Assembly: GCA_902773415.1 (NCBI GenBank)
Contig: CACYEE010000168.1
Location: 1-10,100 of the forward strand
Source of the DNA: an uncultured Actinomyces sp.
GTDB taxonomy: Bacteria; Actinomycetota; Actinomycetes; Actinomycetales; Actinomycetaceae
DNA length: 10,100 nucleotides
Reading direction: 5' to 3'
In this document: positions 4,614 to 10,100 of the stretch, piece by piece
Numbering within the stretch: the first letter of the stretch is position 1
Layout: the number at the start of each line of letters is the position of its first letter
The notes under the pieces: generated by a model
Databases searched by the model: none
Seen by the model: only the letters and a program-made list of their open reading frames with translations
What the model was told of the DNA's origin: nothing
Made by a program: the position numbers and the translations under genes

Positions 4614-7286
4614 CTACGCTTTTTCGAGCGGCGCGTAGCGAAGCATGAGCCTCTTGACGGTGCCGCCGAACCGGACACGGGCGACGGTCGAGTTGCCCTG
4701 CCCTTCAAATGCGAGAATCTTCCCGGTACCGAAGGACTTGTGGCGAACCGGGTCTCCGACCTTGAAGCCCATCGTGTCGGTTGCCGGGGGAGCAAAGGCA
4801 GGCTGCGTCTTCTTCCTGGGCGACGCTCCGAGCTTGCCCGGAACGAAGGCCTCCGAAGCGGAACGTCGCGAACCCGCACCGTAGGCGGGAGCGAAATCGG
4901 AATCCTCGTAGTCGCCGTGCCGCAAGCGCGCTCCTCCACGCGAACCGTAGCCGCCGCGTCCCGCCCCGTAGCCGGAGCGGCCGGAGCGTCCCGATCCGTA
5001 GCCTCTGGAGCGGCTGCCGGCTCCGTATCCCCAGGATTCCTCATCGTCGAAGAGGGCTTCCGTCGAGGATTCCTCGCGCTCCCACTCGACGAGCTCCGCC
5101 GGAATCTCGTCGAGGAAACGCGAAGGCGGGAACTGCTGGGGCATGCCCCAGGCCGATCGGACGGCCGCGCGGGACACGTGGAGCGTCTGTCGTGCGCGCG
5201 TGAGCGCCACGTAGGCGAGGCGGCGTTCCTCGGCGAGCTCCTCCGGGCTTGAAAGGGAACGCATATGCGGGAAGGTGCCGTCTTCCATGCCCGTGACGAA
5301 GACGACGGGAAATTCGAGCCCCTTTGCGGTGTGGACGGTCATGAGGGTCACTTCCCCTTCGGAGTCCGTCTCGTCGGGAAGCTGGTCGGAGTCGGCGACG
5401 AGGGAGACTTCGGCAAGCCATTCGGCCAGCGTTCCCTCCGGGTTGAGAACGCGGAAGTCCGCGGCGACCGAGTGGAGCTCGGCAAGGTTGTCGAGCCGCA
5501 CTTCGTCCTGCGGATCCTTCGATTCCCTGAGCATCGCGAGATAGCCCGATTCTTCCATGACGGCGTCGAGAATGTCGGCGGGCGCCTGCCCGGCAGCGGC
5601 CTTCGCGCGCCCGGCCTCGACAAGCGCGACGAATCCTTCCATCGCCGTGCGCGCTCGCGGGGAAAGGCCCTCGACGGGGCCGCGTTCGGGGTTCGCATCG
5701 GGATGGGCCACGTCCTCAAGCGCCGCCCCGTAGGAGATGCCGAACCGGGCGGAACGGTCGATGAGCACCGCTTCGGCCTTGACGCCGAGGCCTCGCCGAG
5801 GCATGTTGATGACGCGCCGGATCGAGACGGTGTCGTCCGGGTTCGCGATCGCGTGCAGGTAGGCCATCGTGTCCTTGATTTCGCGGCGCTCGTAGAATTT
5901 CGTGCCGCCGACGATTCGGTAGGGAATGCCCGAGCGCACGAGCGCTTCCTCGAGCGCTCGCGACTGGGAATTGGTCCGGTAGAAGACGGCGACGTCCCCG
6001 TACCGGATCTTCCGTTCGGAGCGCAGCGAATCGATGCGTCCGATGAGCCAGGAGGCCTCGTCCGATTCGTTGTCCGCGACATATCCGGCAAGCAGGTCTC
6101 CCTCGCCCTGGTCCGTCCACAGGTTCTTCGCGCGTCTCCCCTCGTTGTTCGCAATGACGGCATTCGCGGCCGAAAGAATGTTCTGGGTGGAACGGTAGTT
6201 CTGTTCCAGGAGCACCGCGCGAGCGTTGGGAAAGTCCTTTTCGAACTCCTCGATGTTGCGGATGGTCGCGCCGCGGAAGGCATAGATCGACTGGTCGGCG
6301 TCGCCGACGACGGTGAGGTTCGACGTGATGGCGTCGCCGGGCACGCCCGTCAGTTCGCGCACAAGCACGTACTGGGCGTGGTTCGTGTCCTGGTATTCGT
6401 CGACGAGGATGTGGCGGAAGCGCTGCCGATAGCTATCGCGGATCTCCCTGTTTGCCTGCAAAAGCCGGACGGTGCGCATGATGAGGTCGTCGAAGTCGAC
6501 GGCGCTGGCCTCCTGCAAGCGCTTCTGGTAGCCCGCATAGGCCTTTGCGACGACCATCGCGGTCTGGTCCTGCGCCTGTTCGGCCGCCATTTCGGGCGTC
6601 ACAAGCTCGTTCTTGAGGTCCGAAATCCTGTGGCACAGCTTCTTCGGGGCGATGGTTCGGGTGTCGATGCGCTCGGCCTCGCACACCATCTTCATGAGCC
6701 GTTCGGCATCGGCGGTGTCGTAGATCGTGAAGCTCGATCGCATTCCCGCAGCCTCGTGCTGTTCGCGCAGAAGACGCACGCAGGCCGAATGGAAGGTCGA
6801 AATCCACATGCGTTTGGCGCGCCCGCCCAGCATCGTCTCCAGACGCTCGCGCATTTCCTTCGCCGCCTTGTTCGTGAAGGTAATGGCGAGAATCTCGCGG
6901 GGGGCGGCCTTGCCCGTCGCGATCAGATGGGCGATGCGCGACGTGAGCACGCGGGTCTTGCCCGATCCCGCTCCTGCGATGACAAGAAGCGGCCCGCCCT
7001 CGTGAACGACGGCTTCCTTCTGGGCGGGATTGAGGCCGTCGAGAAGGCCCGCCGGAGTGCCGGTGCCGGGCGCGGAAGGCCCTGGAGAAGGCGGATACGG
7101 CGCCGCAGGCTGCGGGTTCGGCACCGAAGGCTGCGGGTACGGCGAGGCGGCCTGCCTCGCGGCCGGCGACGAGGCCTGTCGCTGCGCGGGCGCGGCCGGG
7201 CCCGCCTCCTTTTCCTTCTGGGCGGCGGCAATCCGCTCCTTGAAGCGGGCAATCGAGTCGCGGTAGCTGTCACGGGAATCCATCAT
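4614..7286 (-). CDS. pcrA: ATP-dependent 3'-5' DNA helicase PcrA/UvrD (UvrD1 type)
   Basis: SF1A helicase acting in nucleotide excision repair, replication restart and removal of RecA or stalled polymerase. 890 residues. All helicase motifs are visible: LNPAQKEAV (Q motif, 85-93), Walker A GAGSGKT (105-111), TFTNKAAKEM (136-145), VDEYQDTN (295-302), VVGDADQSIYAFRGA (326-340), QNYRST (362-367), VHTAKGLEFP (651-660) and VALTRARQ (693-700). The C-terminal KVGDPVRHKSFGTGKI (842-857) to the end is the Tudor-like PcrA tail that binds RNA polymerase in studied homologues. Two low-complexity parts stand out: a Pro/Ala/Gln linker (29-79) and a Gly/Ser/Arg/Tyr-rich linker (752-786). The frame stays open far upstream, but 7286 (or the adjacent ATG at 7283) is the natural start because upstream translation is Gly/Arg junk antisense to capA. 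No good Shine-Dalgarno precedes it, so a leaderless mRNA is possible. Confidence 0.97.
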   Translation of the reverse strand: MMDSRDSYRDSIARFKERIAAAQKEKEAGPAAPAQRQASSPAARQAASPYPQPSVPNPQPAAPYPPSPGPSAPGTGTPAGLLDGLNPAQKEAVVHEGGPLLVIAGAGSGKTRVLTSRIAHLIATGKAAPREILAITFTNKAAKEMRERLETMLGGRAKRMWISTFHSACVRLLREQHEAAGMRSSFTIYDTADAERLMKMVCEAERIDTRTIAPKKLCHRISDLKNELVTPEMAAEQAQDQTAMVVAKAYAGYQKRLQEASAVDFDDLIMRTVRLLQANREIRDSYRQRFRHILVDEYQDTNHAQYVLVRELTGVPGDAITSNLTVVGDADQSIYAFRGATIRNIEEFEKDFPNARAVLLEQNYRSTQNILSAANAVIANNEGRRAKNLWTDQGEGDLLAGYVADNESDEASWLIGRIDSLRSERKIRYGDVAVFYRTNSQSRALEEALVRSGIPYRIVGGTKFYERREIKDTMAYLHAIANPDDTVSIRRVINMPRRGLGVKAEAVLIDRSARFGISYGAALEDVAHPDANPERGPVEGLSPRARTAMEGFVALVEAGRAKAAAGQAPADILDAVMEESGYLAMLRESKDPQDEVRLDNLAELHSVAADFRVLNPEGTLAEWLAEVSLVADSDQLPDETDSEGEVTLMTVHTAKGLEFPVVFVTGMEDGTFPHMRSLSSPEELAEERRLAYVALTRARQTLHVSRAAVRSAWGMPQQFPPSRFLDEIPAELVEWEREESSTEALFDDEESWGYGAGSRSRGYGSGRSGRSGYGAGRGGYGSRGGARLRHGDYEDSDFAPAYGAGSRRSASEAFVPGKLGASPRKKTQPAFAPPATDTMGFKVGDPVRHKSFGTGKILAFEGQGNSTVARVRFGGTVKRLMLRYAPLEKA

Positions 7287-7442
7287 CCCAAGACTACATG
7301 GAGCTCCAGAAGAAAACCGGGACGCTTTTCTGCGTCGCTCGACACCTCCCCTGCCCCGGCTCCGGCATGGCGGGCCGGCATGCTCGACTTCCCCGCCGCC
7401 CGCCGTCCCACGATAGAATCGGGCCAGAAAGGAGGGCATGCC
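7287..7442. promoter_or_regulatory. Divergent pcrA / capA promoter region
   Basis: 156 bp separate the divergent starts. On the plus strand TAGAAT (7414-7419) is a good -10 match. It would give a start near 7426, just before the AAAGGAGG ribosome site (7428-7435) that serves the capA ATG at 7443. No -35 is evident at normal spacing. On the minus strand a weak TAGTCT lies only about 5 nt before the pcrA ATG, which would imply a leaderless transcript. CCGGCATG is directly repeated (7362-7369 and 7375-7382), and GACGC/GCGTC (7321-7336) can form a small hairpin. Confidence 0.4.
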
Positions 7443-8813
7443 ATGCTTCGCAGAAGGAACGCGATCGCCATTGCGGGAACCACCGCCTTCGTGGTCGGGC
7501 TCGGGCTCGGCCTCTACCCGGCCTATGGCGCCCGTTCCGTTCCCGCAGCGCAGCCGACGTTCTCCGCAAGCGCCGCTTCCGCGCCGCCCTCCGTCGCCCC
7601 GCCCGCCCCTTCCTCCGAACCGGAAGCCGAGGCTTCCGCCTCCCCCTCGCACGCCGCGTCGCCCTCCCGCACGGCGGACGAACCGGAATCCGAAGCTCCC
7701 GCGACACCGACATGGCCCACGACGGGCGAAGCCTCGACGCTCACGATCGTGGCCGGCGGAGACGTCCTTCTCCACGACGAGGTCAACGCGGCGGCGCGAA
7801 CCGCAACCGGCTACGACTACACGGGCCTGCTCTCCCCCATCTCCCATTTCGTCTCGGGTGCCGACCTCGCGCTGTGCGGCATGGAAACCTCGCTTGCCCC
7901 GGCAGGAGAAGCACCCTCGGGATACCCCGCCTTCGGGGCCCCCGATCCGATCGTCGCCGCGCTGAAAGCCACCGGATGGGACGGCTGCTCGAACGCGAAC
8001 AACCACAGCGCCGACCGCGGCTTTGCCGGAATCTCGCGCACTCTCGACGTCTTCGACGCCCACGACATGGGCCACAGCGGCACCGCGCGAAGCGAAGAGG
8101 AAGCAGGGCAGACGCAGTTCTACACGCTGCGGGCCGGCGGCCGCGACGTCAAGGTCGCCCACCTGTCCTACACGAACGCCGACAACTACATTCCGTCCAT
8201 TCCCGGCAAGCCGTGGGCGTGGAACGTGACCACGACCGAACGCGCCACAAACACGCTCGACGACGTCGTCTCCCGGGCCAGGCAGGCACGCTCGCGCGGC
8301 GCGGACATCGTCGCCGTCTCCTACCATTGGGGCCTCGAATACGACCGCAACCTCTTCGAGCAGGAAATCACCCATTCGCGAACGCTCGCCGAATCCGGTG
8401 CCGTCGACGTGATCTTCGGCTCCCACCCGCACGTCGCCCAGCCCGTTGCGAAGCTCGACGGCGGCCCCGACGGGCAAGGCATGTGGGTCGCCTATTCGAT
8501 GGGCAACATGATCTCCCACCAGCAGGCCTCCGCCTACGGCCTCCCCGTGCTCACCGGAATCCTCGCCACCGCCACCGTCGACGTGCCGGCATCGGGACCC
8601 GCCCGCGTCACGAACCTCGAATGGACGGCAGTGACCGTCGACCAGGCAACCCACAAGATCTATCTCCTCTCCGACCTCGAAGCCGGCAGGCAGGCCTCGA
8701 ACATTGCCGACCTCCCCGCCCGCCGCGCCGACATCGACGCCGCGATGGGCACGCCCGAACGCACCTCCGTGCCCGCCGCGGCCTCCGAATTCGCGGGCCA
8801 GGACAGGCACTAG
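7443..8813 (+). CDS. Secreted CapA-family protein (PGA_cap, metallophosphatase-like fold), intact copy
   Basis: 456 residues of the CapA/PgsA family (PF09587), related to the poly-gamma-glutamate synthesis protein and built on a calcineurin-like fold. The N-terminus is a signal peptide or membrane anchor: MLRRR, then a hydrophobic core (7-27) and an AYGA site near residue 30; there is no lipobox Cys. Residues 34-97 are a Pro/Ser/Ala/Glu linker, probably spanning the wall. The catalytic-type domain has AGGDVLLH (104-111), CGMETSLAP (145-153), NANNHSADRG (184-193), SYHWGLEY (293-300), GSHPHVAQP (326-334) and YSMGNMI (351-357). The ATG at 7443 has AAAGGAGG 8 bp upstream. No capB, capC or other capsule genes are visible, so a role in polyglutamate synthesis cannot be assumed; cell-wall or surface-polymer hydrolysis is equally possible. 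A broken paralogue follows 11 bp downstream. Confidence 0.9.
   Translation: MLRRRNAIAIAGTTAFVVGLGLGLYPAYGARSVPAAQPTFSASAASAPPSVAPPAPSSEPEAEASASPSHAASPSRTADEPESEAPATPTWPTTGEASTLTIVAGGDVLLHDEVNAAARTATGYDYTGLLSPISHFVSGADLALCGMETSLAPAGEAPSGYPAFGAPDPIVAALKATGWDGCSNANNHSADRGFAGISRTLDVFDAHDMGHSGTARSEEEAGQTQFYTLRAGGRDVKVAHLSYTNADNYIPSIPGKPWAWNVTTTERATNTLDDVVSRARQARSRGADIVAVSYHWGLEYDRNLFEQEITHSRTLAESGAVDVIFGSHPHVAQPVAKLDGGPDGQGMWVAYSMGNMISHQQASAYGLPVLTGILATATVDVPASGPARVTNLEWTAVTVDQATHKIYLLSDLEAGRQASNIADLPARRADIDAAMGTPERTSVPAAASEFAGQDRH
7974..8023 (+). repeat. Direct repeat between the two capA copies (first unit; second at 9274-9323)
   Basis: Fifty bases covering the conserved Asn-Asn-His motif are repeated at 9274-9323, exactly 1300 bp away, with two mismatches (7986 and 7997). 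The last 26 bp (7998-8023 and 9298-9323) are identical. This is the longest near-identical block I noticed in the duplication. It could act as a site for recombination or gene conversion between the copies. Confidence 0.7.
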
Positions 8814-8824
8814 GGAAAACGCGC

Positions 8825-10100
8825 GTGAACCGGGAATACGCGAAGGTGGCGGCGCCATCGATCGCGACGGCACTGGCGGCCGCCCTTGCGGTCGGCCTCT
8901 CCCCCGCACACGTCCACGGCCACGGGGCGGGAGGCTCGGCAGCTCCTTCTGCCACGGCAAGCCAGACGGCTGCCGCTTCGCCGGAAGTCTCCCCGGCCCC
9001 TCGGACGAACCGGCACAGCCGGACGTCGCCTACCGGGCCACGCTTGCGGCCGGCGGCGACATCGTGCTTCACATGACCGTCAACTACGAGGCGATGACCG
9101 CCACCGGAAGCTACGACTACGAATGGCTCTTCGAGCCGATCCGTCCCTCCGTCTCCGGCGCAGACCTCTCGCTGTGCCAGATGGAGACGTCGATCGCCCC
9201 CGAAGGTGAAGACCCCTCCGGCTATCCCCTCTTCGGAGCGCCGCCCGCCATCGCGCCCGCCCTCAAGGAAGAAGGATGGGACGGCCGCTCGAACGCAAAC
9301 AACCACAGCGCCGACCGCGGCTTCGCCCAGGTTGCGAACACCCTCGACACGTTCGACGAGTCCGGCCTCGGCCACGCAGGCACCGCACGCACCGAAAAAG
9401 AAGCCGACGCCGCCCAGTTCTACACGCTGCGCCTTGGCGACGACAGCGAAGGCCGCGAGCTGATGGTCGCCCACCTGTCCGCCACGGCCATCGACAACGA
9501 TCTCTTCCCGATCGCCGACGCCCCGTGGACATGGAATGTCGTCGAGAACGAACACGCGAGCCGCACCGCCGACGACGTCATCGAACAGGCCCGGCAGGCA
9601 CGCGAGAAGGGCGCCGACCTCGTCGTCCTCTCCTTCCATTGGGGCGAAGAGTAGGAAACCGTCCCGTCGCAGGACCAGCGCGACCTCGCGCGCCGCTTTG
9701 CCGATTCGGGCGCCATCGACCTTGTTCTCGGCTCCCATCCCCACGTGCCCCAGCCCATCGGGAAGCTGGATGGCGGCCCCGACGGCCAAGGCATGCGGCT
9801 CGCCTATTCCTTGGGCAATCTCATCTCGAACCAGCAGCCGGACGACGACGGCGTCGGGGTCGCGACCGGAGTTCTCGCCACGGCCACGATCGAGGCCGGT
9901 TCCGAAGGTCCGGCGCATGTTTCCGGACTCGACTGGACGGCCGTCATCGTCGACCTTGCCACGCACCGCACGTACCTGCTCTCCACCCTGGAATCCGGGG
10001 CCGTCTATTCGACGCTTTCGCCCGGGCAGCTTGCCGAACGCCGCGCCGTCATCGACTCGGTCATGGGCACGCCCGAACAGACCGCGCTTCCCGTCGCTTC
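8825..10100 (+). pseudogene. Second CapA-family copy, disrupted by a frameshift and an in-frame TAG (3' end outside window)
   Basis: Tandem paralogue of the preceding gene. It begins at GTG 8825 with AGGGAAAA upstream, and encodes a signal peptide (NREYAKVAAPSIATALAAAL, then AVGLSPAHVHGHG) and an Ala/Ser/Pro linker. At about 8997-9000 the homologous frame shifts by one base. Adding one C to the CCCC run there would join ...SPEVSPAP to SDEPAQPDVAYRAT. The CapA domain then reads AAGGDIVLH, CQMETSIAP, NANNHSADRG, LSFHWGEE. TAG at 9652-9654 stands where the first copy has Tyr300 (TAC) of HWGLEY. Beyond it the same frame stays open and homologous, with LGSHPHVPQP, KLDGGPDGQGM and YSLGNLI, to the window end, only about ten residues short of the paralogue's length. 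A protein from GTG would stop at 9076, without a CapA domain. Damage appears recent; sequencing error cannot be excluded. Confidence 0.87.

Noticed and set aside
3041..4648. 535-codon plus-strand frame opposite the DUF6350 gene
   Set aside because: Extreme Arg/Gly/Glu content with no domain. It mirrors a clear membrane protein with family motifs on the other strand.
5265..7440. Long open frame on the plus strand opposite pcrA, continuous with capA (1182 codons in all)
   Set aside because: High-GC codon bias keeps antisense frames open. The translation up to 7443 is compositionally odd and resembles no family, while the minus strand has full PcrA motifs. Only the part from 7443 is a gene.
9652..9654. 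TAG as a recoded (pyrrolysine-like) codon
   Set aside because: TAG also ends the intact capA and pcrA genes here, no recoding machinery is visible, and an upstream frameshift already breaks the gene.

Overview
The window is high-GC, densely coded DNA with actinobacterial gene content. A PerM-like DUF6350 membrane protein, a PcrA/UvrD1 helicase with a C-terminal Tudor-like region, and purH lie in the same neighbourhood, as around Rv0949 (uvrD1), Rv0955 (perM), Rv0956 (purN) and Rv0957 (purH) of Mycobacterium tuberculosis. A DcuB-type fumarate/succinate antiporter points to a facultatively or strictly anaerobic, succinate-forming actinobacterium. An Actinomycetaceae-like host is my best guess, but the sequence does not settle it.

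Layout. 1-1095 (-): purH, 365 codons visible, 3' end outside the window. 1096-1220 (-): its leader, which contains a well-formed ZTP/ZMP (pfl) riboswitch aptamer at 1149-1220 and a hairpin touching the Shine-Dalgarno sequence. 1221-1714: intergenic DNA rich in inverted repeats, followed by the control region of the next gene. 1715-3025 (+): dcuB-like transporter. 3053-3083: a perfect 15-bp-arm palindrome between convergent genes. 3098-4510 (-): DUF6350/PerM-like membrane protein, with a perfect 18-bp-arm palindrome inside its coding sequence. 4614-7286 (-): PcrA/UvrD helicase. 7287-7442: divergent promoter region. 7443-8813 (+): secreted CapA-family protein. 8825-10100 (+): a tandem second capA copy broken by a one-base frameshift and an in-frame TAG, yet otherwise preserved to the end of the window.

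How the parts fit. The minus-strand order pcrA > perM-like > purH looks like the ancestral actinobacterial order. dcuB sits in opposite orientation where purN would be expected between perM and purH. purH now has its own leader, and the aptamer there should sense the AICAR ribotide (ZMP) or its triphosphate. ZMP is the substrate of PurH, so a shortage of 10-formyl-tetrahydrofolate would raise purH expression.

The most useful observations are the purH riboswitch, the long palindromes (one inside a gene), and the recently damaged capA duplicate. I found no CRISPR array, tRNA, rRNA, transposase or recognisable novel defence system.
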